In this document: positions 18,663 to 28,060 of the stretch, one piece after another
Layout of the letters: each line of letters begins with the position of its first letter
How positions within the stretch are numbered: the first letter of the stretch is position 1
Assembly: GCF_003049575.1 (NCBI RefSeq)
Contig: NZ_PYWI01000005.1
Coordinates: forward strand, 1-64,000
DNA length: 64,000 bases
Origin: Lysinibacillus parviboronicapiens
Lineage (GTDB): Bacteria > Bacillota > Bacilli > Bacillales_A > Planococcaceae
Direction of reading: 5' to 3'
The notes under the pieces: model-generated
Database searches by the model: none
What the model saw: only the letters and a program-made list of their open reading frames with translations
Told to the model about the DNA's origin: nothing
Program-made: the position numbers and the translations under genes

Positions 18663-18741
18663 TTTTGCGCAAATATTTACCGCTCATAAGAATGATACAA
18701 AAACACATAGTAACAAGACTATAATGAAAAGGAGGTGTCGT

Positions 18742-19689
18742 ATGAATCGTCGTTGGCGTCAATTTGTCATTTTGCCTATGCTCATCGTGTTCTTATGTTT
18801 GCCTATTCAAGCTTTTGCAGCCAAAAAGCTTATTCCGATGGGCGAAGCAATTGGGATTCAGCTTCAGTTATCTCATGTATTTGTTGCTCATGATGTGTTG
18901 TTAGCTTCCAATCAATGGGTGAAAGGTGGTGCAGTCATTGAAAAAATTAATGACACCACTGTAAAAACCCTTGATGATGCCAAACAAGCTATTGCGCAAC
19001 AGGAGCAACAGACATGGACGATTAAAAGTGAAGGAAAGCAAGTAACAGTTGAATTAAAGGCACAAGAAGCAGAACATGTTATTTCCTTTTTGAAAGATGA
19101 AACAGATGGAGTAGGAACATTGACATATATTGATCCAGAGACACAAAATTATGGTGCATTAGGTCATCAAATCGTTGACTCAACCTTACAAGAAGCCCCC
19201 GTCTTTCGAGCAGGCTCGATTTTTTTAGCTTCCATCCAACAAATCCGTAAAAGTACACCTGGGCAACCAGGCTACAAAATTTCCTCCATCGAAAAACACC
19301 AAGAACGACTAGGTAGCATTGATAAAAATACAGTTTACGGTATCTTTGGACGTTGGGAAGTCGGTTATCAACAAAGATTGCCAAAAGCAATTGAAATTAT
19401 GCATGAAAAAGATATAAAAACAGGGAAAGCTGAAATCTTTACAGCAATTGAGGGCAGTAAGGTGGAGAAATTTTCAATTGAAATAACAAAGATTGAAAAT
19501 GGACGACTCGAATTTATAGTATCTGACCAAAAGCTCATTGAGAAAACAGGTGGCATCCTGCAGGGAATGAGTGGCAGTCCTATTATTCAAGACGGACGTT
19601 TTGTAGGCGCAGTAACGCATATGTTTGTGGAAGAACCAAAAAAAGGGGCAGCAATTACAGTAGCAGAAATGCTAAAAAAATCTTCATGA
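18742..19689 (+). CDS. spoIVB: SpoIVB serine peptidase, sporulation checkpoint
   Basis: This 315-residue protein is made in the forespore and secreted to trigger sigma-K processing in the mother cell. It has an N-terminal signal or anchor (about 8-28), a PDZ domain (about 35-110) and an S55 peptidase domain. The histidine of ALGHQI is near residue 141 and the serine of GMSGSP near 279, matching the spacing of B. subtilis H236 and S378. At 315 residues it is about 110 shorter than the B. subtilis protein. ATG at 18742 has an AAAGGAGGTG site. Confidence 0.9.
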   Translation: MNRRWRQFVILPMLIVFLCLPIQAFAAKKLIPMGEAIGIQLQLSHVFVAHDVLLASNQWVKGGAVIEKINDTTVKTLDDAKQAIAQQEQQTWTIKSEGKQVTVELKAQEAEHVISFLKDETDGVGTLTYIDPETQNYGALGHQIVDSTLQEAPVFRAGSIFLASIQQIRKSTPGQPGYKISSIEKHQERLGSIDKNTVYGIFGRWEVGYQQRLPKAIEIMHEKDIKTGKAEIFTAIEGSKVEKFSIEITKIENGRLEFIVSDQKLIEKTGGILQGMSGSPIIQDGRFVGAVTHMFVEEPKKGAAITVAEMLKKSS

Positions 19690-20045
19690 AGAAATAACGG
19701 GGCTGCCATAGGTAGCTCCGTTCTCTAAAGTTTATGCAATTTATTATAGCGTTCACCAAGTATTTCATACCAAAATTAAGGAGGATTTATCGATACCTAA
19801 AAAAAAGTGTAGTTTTATATGGGATTTTTCACTAAAATAAACATATTGCACGCTAACCATTCCACTGGGAAATATCGTAAATTGTCGATATGAAAAGAAA
19901 GTATCGGACTACATACTCATTTTTGGAAATAGAAAAGGTTTTTAACACAAAAATGTCGAAAATTCCACAGTGTGTCAAAATGGCATAAGGGTAAAAGGTT
20001 TAACGCTTTGATGATTCAAGGCGAAGTCCAGAAGGAGGAATTGAA
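19690..20045 (+). promoter_or_regulatory. spo0A upstream region with Spo0A boxes
   Basis: This 356-bp gap holds a perfect Spo0A box TGTCGAA at 19954-19960 and a 6/7 match TGTCGAT at 19883-19889, both on the plus strand. Spo0A is known to control its own promoter through such boxes in B. subtilis. A weak hairpin (ACGGGGCT / AGCTCCGT, one mismatch) at 19697-19722 may end spoIVB. I could not place sigma-A or sigma-H promoters firmly. Confidence 0.6.
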
Positions 20046-20837
20046 ATGACAAAGGTAAAAGTGGCGATAGCAGATGATAATCGTGAATTATTAAAAACAA
20101 TGGAGCAGTATTTTCAAGGACATCCGGAGATTGAAATAATTGCAACTGCTTCAAACGGGAAAATTTGTCTTCAAATGCTTGAAGAATTTACACCAGATAT
20201 TTTATTGCTAGATATTATTATGCCCCATCTTGATGGCTTAGCGGTATTAGAGGCAATGTATCAAAATGATCGTATGTCATCGATTCAAGTAATTATGCTA
20301 ACTGCATTTGGACAAGAGGATGTTATGAAACAAGCAGTAGATTTAGGGGCCTCTTACTTTATGCTTAAGCCATTTGAGTTTGATCAGTTGGTTCAAAAAA
20401 TCTTGCATTGTGCAGGTCAGAAGGCCACATTACCGAAAAAGACGAGTGTTTTACAACAAGCAACTCCTCAAAAATTAAATCAACATCAATTAGATAGTAC
20501 GATTACAGCCATCATTAAAGAAATCGGTGTTCCTGCCCATATTAAAGGTTACTCTTATTTACGAGAAGCGATTCAAATGGTGTATGAAGATATCGAGTTA
20601 TTAGGTTCTGTGACGAAAATTCTATATCCAGAAATTGCTAAAAAATTTAACACAACGCCTTCCCGTGTAGAGCGTGCCATTCGTCATGCTATAGAAGTTG
20701 CATGGAATCGCGGTAACTATGAATCGATTTCGTCGATGTTTGGTTATACAGTACATCATTTAAAGTCGAAGCCGACAAATAGCGAATTCATCGCCATGAT
20801 TGCAGACAAGATTCGCATCGATATGATGGCGAGCTAA
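20046..20837 (+). CDS. spo0A: Stage 0 sporulation master regulator Spo0A
   Basis: This 263-residue response regulator is the endpoint of the sporulation phosphorelay. The receiver domain shows D10, D11, the phosphorylated D56 ([10 protein letters not shown]) and the conserved Lys near 108. A linker follows, then the Spo0A C-terminal DNA-binding domain with [20 protein letters not shown] near residue 200. AGAAGGAGG precedes the ATG. It controls entry into sporulation and itself binds TGTCGAA boxes. Confidence 0.97.
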   Translation: MTKVKVAIADDNRELLKTMEQYFQGHPEIEIIATASNGKICLQMLEEFTPDILLLDIIMPHLDGLAVLEAMYQNDRMSSIQVIMLTAFGQEDVMKQAVDLGASYFMLKPFEFDQLVQKILHCAGQKATLPKKTSVLQQATPQKLNQHQLDSTITAIIKEIGVPAHIKGYSYLREAIQMVYEDIELLGSVTKILYPEIAKKFNTTPSRVERAIRHAIEVAWNRGNYESISSMFGYTVHHLKSKPTNSEFIAMIADKIRIDMMAS

Positions 20838-20926
20838 GGATTGATATGACTGAGTTTTGACTATTTAGCGTAGCGATGAACAAGCGGTGAACTTATTATT
20901 TAGAACGCATATATTGCATATTTTAT

Positions 20927-20978
20927 AACGCCTTTTTAGACAGTTTGCGCCGACTGTTTGAGGGGCGTATTTTTTTGT
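20927..20978 (+). terminator. Terminator after spo0A
   Basis: A long hairpin with TAGACAGT / ACTGTTTG inner arms and ACGCC / GGGCGT outer arms is followed by a T-run. Confidence 0.8.
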
Positions 20979-21300
20979 CCTTTAGGAGACAAGACCCAAT
21001 ACTTGATAAAAGAAAAATAGTGAGGAAGACATTCTGATTAGTTAATTTGAAAAAAATAAAATGTAGATTGGCTGTTTTTTACAGAAATTTTGTACAATTA
21101 TGACAGTATTAGCTTTTTAATGGTGTAAAAAATGTTTTTGTGTAGGAAAAATAGTCTACTATTACTGATAAAAATGCTTGGATTCTAATGAAGTATTACT
21201 GATAAAGTAGGGGTATTTTCTTTGTGAGTAGTGACAATTGTCTCTAAACAAATGTAAATAGATTGTATATACTTACAGATAGAGGGAAGGAGGAGGTAGC
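20979..21300. other. Gene-free region upstream of the FapA-like gene
   Basis: No open frame with a ribosome site is present. A 12-bp direct repeat ATTACTGATAAA occurs at 21161 and 21195, 34 bp apart, and could be a binding site pair for the gene at 21301. AT content is high. Promoter elements are not clear. Confidence 0.4.
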
Positions 21301-22872
21301 GTGATTCTAGTTCGAAATGATAACTTCGAAATATCGGAGGAAAACGGAAAGGTATTTATGCTCACATACAGTGCCGGTTTTCCATTAAAAGAATTTGATG
21401 GCATCTTACGTAGTCATCCCCGACTGAAACTGTCAAATTTTTCTATTTTAAAAAGCGTATTAGCGACAGAAAGTACAAGTCCTGTTGAAATTGGACGTTG
21501 GCTTCCAAATATAGAAGCTGAAATTGCACGAGACAAAATGTCTGCTACTATATTTATATATGAAAAAACGGACTACATTCATAAGAATAAAGAAAAGCTA
21601 AATCAACAAATTCTCGATACACTAGCGAACGAAGGAATTACACATGGCATTTTAGATTTTGATATTACGAAGATTGAACCCGGTAAAGCATTTTTAATTG
21701 CTCAAGGAACACCAGCTGTGGCAGGAACGGATGCACAAATTACATACTTACCAAAACCAGAGAGAAAGCCAGTTATTCGTGATGACGGGAAAGCGGATTA
21801 CTATGATATGAATTTTATATCAGAAATTTCAGAAGGTTCATGGCTTGGGGAGAAAATTCCTGCAACATTAGGCAAGCAAGGCCAAAATGTTTGTGGTGAA
21901 ATACTAGCCGCGACACCAGGTCGTGATTACCCTATTCGCTATGACAAAAAATCAGCATATGAAGTAGAAGAAGACGGAAAAACTGTCATCCGGTCAAAAA
22001 TTGCTGGTGTTTTAGATGATGTCAAAGGGATGATTGGCGTCAATCGTCATTTACCAATACATGGGGATGTTGGAGTTGAAACAGGCAATCTAGAATTTAA
22101 TGGTTCTTTAAGCATTAAGGGAACAGTTACCACGGGTTATACAGTTATTGCAACAGGTGATATTTCAATCGAAGGAGCAGAAGGCGTAAGTGGCGCGAAA
22201 CTCATCAAATCCATAGAGGGTGATGTATTTATTCGCGGTGGCATTTTTGGCCTTGGTTCAACGCTTGTGGAAGCAGGTGGCAACATTTTCGTAAAACATG
22301 TAAACGAAGCCAATTTAGTAGCGGCTGACAGTATTCATATAGGCTTTTATTCACTGGGCTCGCATCTTTCGGCACATTCTATTTTTGTAGATGAACGAAA
22401 GGGTAAAATTATTGGTGGTCAAGCTGTTGCAAAAAGTTCTATTGTAACCGCTATATCTGGAAATCGTTTAGAACGTCGAACAGATTTAATTATTGAAAGT
22501 GTCAATAAACAGGAGAGCTATTCTTTGATGCAGGAAAAGGCAACTCTGTTAAAACAACTACAATCGGAGATTGCTGGTCATGAGGCGAAGATTAAGAGCT
22601 TATTACCAATCCTCAATCAAATGACTACGCAACAAACTGCTGCTTTTGAGCAAACAAAACAGAGTTTATCAAAGATGAAGGCTGAAGCAGTGACGGTAGA
22701 CCGTGAAATAAAGTTAATGATGGATGAAATGCGTCATGCTGGAAAAGAAGAAATTACGGTGACAAAGGAAGCGCATCCAGGTACCTATATTCAAATTGGC
22801 AAAAAATCATCTTTATTAACTAAAATGACCAATGGTAAATTTATACTAGAATTTGGTGAATTAAATGTCTGA
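21301..22872 (+). CDS. FapA (DUF342) domain protein
   Basis: This 523-residue protein has an N-terminal domain (about 1-170) and a central repetitive beta-helix-like region (about 240-380) with recurring GD-V-I-G steps, for example LEFNGSLSIKGTVTTGY and VIATGDISIEGAEG. It ends in a helical coiled-coil stretch (about 400-480). This layout is typical of FapA/DUF342 proteins, often called flagellar assembly protein A although the function in Firmicutes is uncertain. GTG at 21301 has a strong GGAAGGAGGAGG site. It overlaps the next gene by 8 bases. Confidence 0.8.
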   Translation: MILVRNDNFEISEENGKVFMLTYSAGFPLKEFDGILRSHPRLKLSNFSILKSVLATESTSPVEIGRWLPNIEAEIARDKMSATIFIYEKTDYIHKNKEKLNQQILDTLANEGITHGILDFDITKIEPGKAFLIAQGTPAVAGTDAQITYLPKPERKPVIRDDGKADYYDMNFISEISEGSWLGEKIPATLGKQGQNVCGEILAATPGRDYPIRYDKKSAYEVEEDGKTVIRSKIAGVLDDVKGMIGVNRHLPIHGDVGVETGNLEFNGSLSIKGTVTTGYTVIATGDISIEGAEGVSGAKLIKSIEGDVFIRGGIFGLGSTLVEAGGNIFVKHVNEANLVAADSIHIGFYSLGSHLSAHSIFVDERKGKIIGGQAVAKSSIVTAISGNRLERRTDLIIESVNKQESYSLMQEKATLLKQLQSEIAGHEAKIKSLLPILNQMTTQQTAAFEQTKQSLSKMKAEAVTVDREIKLMMDEMRHAGKEEITVTKEAHPGTYIQIGKKSSLLTKMTNGKFILEFGELNV

Positions 22873-23593
22873 AGAATCGTTTGTCCCTGTTTTTGCACAT
22901 CGAGGGGCTTCTGCCTATGCACTTGAAAATAGTTTCAAAGCTTTTGATAAAGCGCTAGAGCTTGGAGCTGACGGTATTGAGATAGATATTCAGCTGTCAA
23001 AAGAGGGGATACCCGTTGTGTATCATGATCCACAATTATCTAGACTAGTTGGCATCAATAAACTTGTGAATCAATGTACGATAGACGAACTACAGCGTTT
23101 TAAACTTGGAAAGCCGTGGAGAAGGCTATTTTCATCGTATAAAATTCCAGTCTTTGATGCAGTTTTAGTGTGGGCTAATACGCAACAATTACCACTAAAT
23201 ATCGAATTAAAATCAACCATTCTTGACAATAAAGATGCACTTGTCCGAATGCTTCATGGACTAACATTACCAGAGGGCAGTCATTTTTCATCTTTTCATT
23301 ATGAGCTATTAGAGATTGTGAAACAACATACTCCACAATATGAGACAGCACTTATTGCCACGAAAAAATTGAAATGGGATTTGCTATGTGATTACCAAGC
23401 AATTGACAGTGTACATATGCATAAAAAGTATTATAAACCTCGTTATTTAGAGGCGTGTGTAGCAAGCGCTAAAGCATGTCGTTTTTATGCAATTGATGGG
23501 AGTGAAAAATTTCTGAAGAATCCGCATTCATCAGTTATTGGTTGGATTACAGATTTCCCCGATAAGGTAATTTCAGTGCAGCGCCGTCAATAA
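22865..23593 (+). CDS. yqiK: Glycerophosphodiester phosphodiesterase
   Basis: This 242-residue GDPD-family enzyme should cleave glycerophosphodiesters, such as deacylated phospholipids, into glycerol 3-phosphate and an alcohol. It shows the HRGASAYALENS motif near residue 12, EIDIQLSKEG near 39 and the catalytic YHDPQLSR near 53. It has no signal peptide, so it is likely cytoplasmic. B. subtilis has yqiK in this position. Its ATG lies inside the end of the FapA-like gene, implying coupled translation. Confidence 0.88.
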   Translation: MSEESFVPVFAHRGASAYALENSFKAFDKALELGADGIEIDIQLSKEGIPVVYHDPQLSRLVGINKLVNQCTIDELQRFKLGKPWRRLFSSYKIPVFDAVLVWANTQQLPLNIELKSTILDNKDALVRMLHGLTLPEGSHFSSFHYELLEIVKQHTPQYETALIATKKLKWDLLCDYQAIDSVHMHKKYYKPRYLEACVASAKACRFYAIDGSEKFLKNPHSSVIGWITDFPDKVISVQRRQ

Positions 23594-23645
23594 AAATAGC
23601 TATCCAGTAAGTCAAACGACTTATTTGGATAGCTATTTTTATTTT
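23594..23645. terminator. Bidirectional terminator
   Basis: The arms AAATAGCTATCCA and TTGGATAGCTATTTTT, with an inner GTC/GAC, lie between the convergent yqiK and DUF2627 genes. Confidence 0.85.
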
Positions 23646-23875
23646 TTTTGGAAGCGCGGAGCCACTTTTCCTTTTTTTCGATCGCGGTGAAGTAAAAAGC
23701 CTGCGAAAAAGCCAAAGCCGACAACAAAAAATATGATGCCAACAACAAATTGTAGCCATAGAAATGGGAAAGGTGAGATGAGCTTACCGAATAATGTATC
23801 ACGCATAAATTTAATGCCACCCGCAGCCATAAGACCTGGAATCAGCATTACAATGAATGCAGCAAAACGAGCCAT
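23639..23875 (-). CDS. yqzF: DUF2627 membrane protein YqzF
   Basis: This 78-residue protein has two membrane helices (about 5-22 and 40-62) and ends in HRDRKKGKVAPRF. It matches the DUF2627/YqzF family in length and in the FMRDTLFGK and PFPFLW blocks. GAGGAGGG lies 6 bases before the ATG. Function is unknown. It is divergent from leucine dehydrogenase across a 307-bp gap in which I see no other gene. Confidence 0.85.
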   Translation of the reverse strand: MARFAAFIVMLIPGLMAAGGIKFMRDTLFGKLISPFPFLWLQFVVGIIFFVVGFGFFAGFLLHRDRKKGKVAPRFQKK

Positions 23876-24182
23876 GCATATCCCTCCTCATACCTAGTTT
23901 AATTGTACCTGCGGATGATGGAATGTCAAGAAAGCCTACGTGCCAGTCATAGTTTGCAAGCGCTGTAATGCGTTATAGAAAACTAGTGATAGGAACTGAA
24001 TTTTTAGAAAATTCTTACTTAAACGAGAATGTGTAATAATAGTTGCGAAATTGTGAAATTGTCAGTATTGTAAAATTAAATGGAGCAATATTATCCATTA
24101 CAAAATAGTTTTCTCACTATTTATAACTTGATTGGAATGGGCATTTGGGGATGCACTTTTCAAAGCAAAGGGGCGAGTTTTC

Positions 24183-25277
24183 ATGGAAATCTTCAAGTAT
24201 ATGGAAAAGTATGATTATGAACAATTGGTATTTTGCCAAGATGAAGCATCAGGGTTAAAAGCGATTATCGCTATCCATGACACAACACTTGGACCAGCAC
24301 TAGGCGGTGCACGTATGTGGACATACGCAACAGAAGAAAATGCGATTGAAGATGCATTGCGTTTGGCACGCGGGATGACTTATAAAAACGCGGCTGCTGG
24401 TCTAAACCTTGGCGGTGGAAAAACGGTCATTATCGGTGACCCATTTACAGATAAAAATGAAGAAATGTTTCGTGCATTAGGCCGATTTATTCAAGGACTG
24501 AACGGTCGCTATATTACGGCTGAAGATGTTGGTACTACTGTGACAGATATGGATTTAATTCATGAGGAGACGAATTATGTAACAGGAATCTCTCCAGCAT
24601 TTGGATCATCAGGTAACCCATCGCCAGTGACTGCTTATGGTGTGTACCGTGGTATGAAAGCAGCTGCAAAGGAAGCGTTTGGTTCAGAAATGTTAGATGG
24701 TCGTACAATAGCTGTACAGGGTCTAGGAAATGTAGCATACAAGCTTTGCGAGTATTTACATAATGAAGGTGCAAAACTTGTTGTCACTGATATTAACCAA
24801 GCAGCGATTGATCGTGTTGTGAATGACTTTGGTGCAGTAGCAGTGGCTCCGGAGGAAATCTACTCACAAGATGTTGATATTTTCTCACCGTGTGCACTTG
24901 GGGCAATTTTAAATGATGACACAATTCCACAGTTAAAAGCTAAGGTCATTGCGGGCTCTGCAAACAACCAGTTACAGGACTCTCGCCATGGAGATTACTT
25001 ACATGAATTAGGTATTGCGTATGCACCTGATTATGTTATTAACGCAGGTGGCGTAATCAACGTTGCTGACGAATTATACGGTTATAATCGTGAACGTGCG
25101 ATGAAGCGTGTGGATGGTATTTACGATAGCATTGAAAGAATCTTTGCTATTTCAAAACGTGATGGTGTGCCAACTTATGTTGCAGCCAATCGATTAGCAG
25201 AAGAGCGTATTGCTCGAGTAGCTAAATCACGCAGCCAATTTTTAAAAAATGAAAAAAATATTTTGCACGGTCGTTAA
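24183..25277 (+). CDS. bcd: Leucine dehydrogenase
   Basis: This 364-residue NAD-dependent enzyme deaminates leucine, valine and isoleucine to branched 2-keto acids, feeding the dehydrogenase complex encoded next. The catalytic lysine of [10 protein letters not shown] is K80; the Rossmann motif GLGNVAYKL starts near residue 181. ATG at 24183 after AAAGGGGCG gives the 364-residue length of known LeuDHs; the longer frame from 24132 lacks a ribosome site. The phosphotransbutyrylase and butyrate kinase genes that flank bcd in B. subtilis are absent. Confidence 0.94.
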   Translation: MEIFKYMEKYDYEQLVFCQDEASGLKAIIAIHDTTLGPALGGARMWTYATEENAIEDALRLARGMTYKNAAAGLNLGGGKTVIIGDPFTDKNEEMFRALGRFIQGLNGRYITAEDVGTTVTDMDLIHEETNYVTGISPAFGSSGNPSPVTAYGVYRGMKAAAKEAFGSEMLDGRTIAVQGLGNVAYKLCEYLHNEGAKLVVTDINQAAIDRVVNDFGAVAVAPEEIYSQDVDIFSPCALGAILNDDTIPQLKAKVIAGSANNQLQDSRHGDYLHELGIAYAPDYVINAGGVINVADELYGYNRERAMKRVDGIYDSIERIFAISKRDGVPTYVAANRLAEERIARVAKSRSQFLKNEKNILHGR

Positions 25278-25293
25278 TAACCGTCTTGAAACG

Positions 25294-25324
25294 AAAAGAA
25301 GTCGCTTTGTCGACTTCTTCTATT
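25294..25324 (+). terminator. Terminator after bcd
   Basis: Arms AGAAGTCG and CGACTTCT with a six-base loop lie 20 bp after the stop; the T tail is short, so it may be partial. Confidence 0.6.
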
Positions 25325-25540
25325 ATACACATTAAAAAATATGCTTTAAATGATGTCTGGGCTAAAGAGTCATCCTTTCTTAAGTGAAGTGAATCATACG
25401 TTTATAGTGGTTTCTCTGACTAGTATGGGAGTAGTAAAACCTTGCTGGAGTGCTGCTCTCTAATTGAGCAATTGCCACAGGTCAGCGCTTGTCTTGAGTA
25501 GGGGATGCATTAGCACTTTTCTCATAAGGAGGAATAATAA

Positions 25541-26968
25541 ATGGCTCAAAATTATGATGTTGTCATTTTAGGCGGAGGTACAGGAGGCTATGTGGCTGCT
25601 ATTCGCGCGGCGCAACTTGGCTTGAAAACAGCCATTGTTGAACGAGAGCGACTTGGAGGCACATGCTTGCATAAAGGTTGTATCCCTAGCAAAGCGTTAC
25701 TTCGAAGTGCGGAAGTATATCGTATGGCGAATAAAACGGCTAGTGAATTTGGTGTAGATATTGCAAGCGTTACATTGCAATTCGATAAAGTGCAGGCTAG
25801 AAAGCAAGCCATCGTTGAGCAACTGAGTCAAGGTGTGAATACACTGATGAAAAAAGGCAAAATCGATGTCTATGAAGGTACAGGACGAATTTTAGGACCG
25901 TCCATTTTCTCACCAATGCCAGGTACCATTTCTGTAGAGATGAACAATGGCGAAGAAAATGAAATGCTTGTACCGACTAATGTTGTAATCGCAACTGGGT
26001 CAAAACCTAGAGGTATGGCAGGTCTAACTGTGGACGGAAAGTACGTCATGAACTCGGATCATGCGTTACAAATGGAAGTATTACCAAAGTCGTTATTAAT
26101 AGTTGGTGGCGGTGTTATTGGTATTGAGTGGGCCTCCATGCTTTGTGATTTTGGCGTTTATGTAACGATTGTTGAGTATGGGCCATCAATTTTACCAGCG
26201 GAAGATGCAGATATTGTTAAAGAAGTAACGAAGCAACTTGAAAAAAGAGGCGTCCGTATAGTGACGAATGCAAAGCTAGATCCTGCAACTTTTAAAATTG
26301 AAAATGATAACGTTTTCATTTCGGCTAACCTGAATGACAAAGAAGAGTTATTTGAGGCAGACAAATTATTGCTTTGTGTAGGTCGTGAAGCAAATACGCA
26401 AGGTATAGGTTTAGAAAATACAGAAATTGAAGTTGAACATGGCTTTATCCAAGTACGTGATACTTATCAAACAAAAGAATCACATATGTATGCGATAGGC
26501 GATGTTATCGGCGGCTTGCAATTGGCTCATGTGGCTTCCCATGAAGGATTGTCCGCTATTGAACATATTGCCACAGGGACAACAGAAGCACTTAATATAC
26601 TTAACGTACCAAAGTGCATCTATTCCTATCCTGAGGTTGCAAGTATTGGCTTAACAGAAAATGCTGCACGTGAACAGGGATATGCATTAAAAGTTGGTAA
26701 ATTTCCATTTAAGGCAATTGGAAAAGCGCTAGTTAATGGTGAAACTGATGGTTTTGTAAAAATTATTGCTGATGAACAAACAGACGATATATTGGGCATT
26801 CATATGGTAGGACCGCACGTGACAGATCTAATAGGAGAGGCTTCACTAGCTAAATTACTGGATGCCACTCCGTGGGAAATTAGTCAGGCTGTCCACCCGC
26901 ATCCATCTTTGAATGAGGTATTGGTGGAATCTGCGTTAGCAGTCGATGATCGTGCAATTCACTTTTAA
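25541..26968 (+). CDS. lpdV: Dihydrolipoyl dehydrogenase (E3) of the branched-chain complex
   Basis: This 475-residue FAD disulfide reductase reoxidises the lipoamide of the E2 subunit with NAD. It shows the FAD-binding GGGTGGYVAA near residue 11 and the redox pair C42/C47 in GGTCLHKGCIPSK. The NAD-binding GGGVIGIEWA lies near 190 and the catalytic HPHPSLNE near the C-terminus. AAGGAGG precedes the ATG. The E1 and E2 genes follow, so this E3 serves the branched-chain complex, as lpdV (bfmBC) does in B. subtilis. Confidence 0.93.
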   Translation: MAQNYDVVILGGGTGGYVAAIRAAQLGLKTAIVERERLGGTCLHKGCIPSKALLRSAEVYRMANKTASEFGVDIASVTLQFDKVQARKQAIVEQLSQGVNTLMKKGKIDVYEGTGRILGPSIFSPMPGTISVEMNNGEENEMLVPTNVVIATGSKPRGMAGLTVDGKYVMNSDHALQMEVLPKSLLIVGGGVIGIEWASMLCDFGVYVTIVEYGPSILPAEDADIVKEVTKQLEKRGVRIVTNAKLDPATFKIENDNVFISANLNDKEELFEADKLLLCVGREANTQGIGLENTEIEVEHGFIQVRDTYQTKESHMYAIGDVIGGLQLAHVASHEGLSAIEHIATGTTEALNILNVPKCIYSYPEVASIGLTENAAREQGYALKVGKFPFKAIGKALVNGETDGFVKIIADEQTDDILGIHMVGPHVTDLIGEASLAKLLDATPWEISQAVHPHPSLNEVLVESALAVDDRAIHF

Positions 26969-27043
26969 ATATGTAGACTAAGGCGCATGCTACGTGGGGA
27001 TTAAAGCGCTATAGCACTTTTTTAATACGAGAGGGGTGTTCGT

Positions 27044-28060
27044 ATGCAAGATGTTCAAATCAAACATGAAGATTTAGGTCTATCAAATGAAGATGTACTT
27101 GCTATGTTCGAAACAATGTTAATGGCTAGAAGACTAGATGAACGTATGTGGTTGTTAAATCGTTCAGGTAAAATTCCGTTTGTTATCTCTTGTCAGGGAC
27201 AGGAGGCAGCACAAGTTGGGGCAGCCTTTGCTCTTGATAAGGATAAAGATTATATCGCACCATATTATCGAGATATGGGTGTGGTGTTACATTTCGGAAT
27301 GACACCAAAAGAGCTAATGTTGTCCGCTTTTGCCAAGGCCGAGGACCCAAATTCAGGCGGTCGCCAAATGCCTGGACATTTTGGACAAAAGAAAAATCGT
27401 ATATTGACGGGATCCTCACCAGTTACAACACAAGTACCACATGCAGTAGGCATAGCGCTTGCGGGACGATTACAAAACGAGGACTTCGTTTCCTTTGTTA
27501 CGTTAGGTGAAGGATCATCTAACCAAGGGGATTTCCATGAAGGGGCAAACTTCGCAGGTGTGCATAAACTGCCAGTTATTATTATGGTAGAAAATAATCA
27601 ATACGCAATCTCAGTACCAGTAGAGCGCCAGTTAGGCTGTGCTAAAGTATCTGATCGAGGCATTGGCTACGGTATGCCGGGTGTGACTGTCGATGGTAAG
27701 TGTCCATTGCAAGTATATAAAGTTATTAAAGAAGCAGCAGATCGTGCACGTAGCGGTGGTGGCCCAAGTCTAATAGAAACAGTGACTTTCCGATTAACAG
27801 CGCATTCTTCTGATGATGATGATCGTCAATATCGAACAGCAGAAGATATTGCAGAAGGAAAGGCTAAAGACCCTATTGTGTTATTCGAAAAGTATTTGCA
27901 AGATGTTGGCGTGATGACAGAAACGCTTCGTTCTGAAATAGAAGAACGTGTCATGGCAGAGGTGAATGAGGCGACAGATTATGCTGAAGCAGCACCTTAT
28001 GCGAAGCCTGAAGAGGCCTTGAAATACGTATATGCACCAGTGGACGGAGGTGACGTGTAA
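27044..28060 (+). CDS. bkdAA: Branched-chain 2-oxoacid dehydrogenase E1 alpha
   Basis: This 338-residue subunit of the thiamine-diphosphate decarboxylase acts on the keto acids from Leu, Ile and Val. It contains the ThDP motif GEGSSNQGDFHEGANFA near residue 155 and the phosphorylation-loop-like RLTAHSSDDDDR near 248. RMWLLNRSGKIPFVISCQGQ near residue 32 is typical of bkdAA. GAGAGGGG precedes the ATG. Its stop overlaps the bkdAB start by one base. Confidence 0.93.
   Translation: MQDVQIKHEDLGLSNEDVLAMFETMLMARRLDERMWLLNRSGKIPFVISCQGQEAAQVGAAFALDKDKDYIAPYYRDMGVVLHFGMTPKELMLSAFAKAEDPNSGGRQMPGHFGQKKNRILTGSSPVTTQVPHAVGIALAGRLQNEDFVSFVTLGEGSSNQGDFHEGANFAGVHKLPVIIMVENNQYAISVPVERQLGCAKVSDRGIGYGMPGVTVDGKCPLQVYKVIKEAADRARSGGGPSLIETVTFRLTAHSSDDDDRQYRTAEDIAEGKAKDPIVLFEKYLQDVGVMTETLRSEIEERVMAEVNEATDYAEAAPYAKPEEALKYVYAPVDGGDV

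Noticed and set aside
18680..18710. Sigma-G promoter of spoIVB (TCATA...CATAGTA)
   Set aside because: Spacing is acceptable but the -10 has a mismatch at a constrained position; too weak to list as a feature.
24130..24160. Possible sigma-54 promoter before bcd
   Set aside because: GG and GC elements are present but 11 rather than 10 bases apart, and no BkdR-type activator gene is nearby.
25441..25450. CTTGCTGGAG shared with 29128-29137 as a repeat family before lpdV and bkdB
   Set aside because: Only ten bases match and the flanks differ; too short to call an intergenic element.
26305..26318. cre-like sequence TGATAACGTTTTCA inside lpdV
   Set aside because: One mismatch to the consensus but about 760 bases into the coding region; chance matches are expected.
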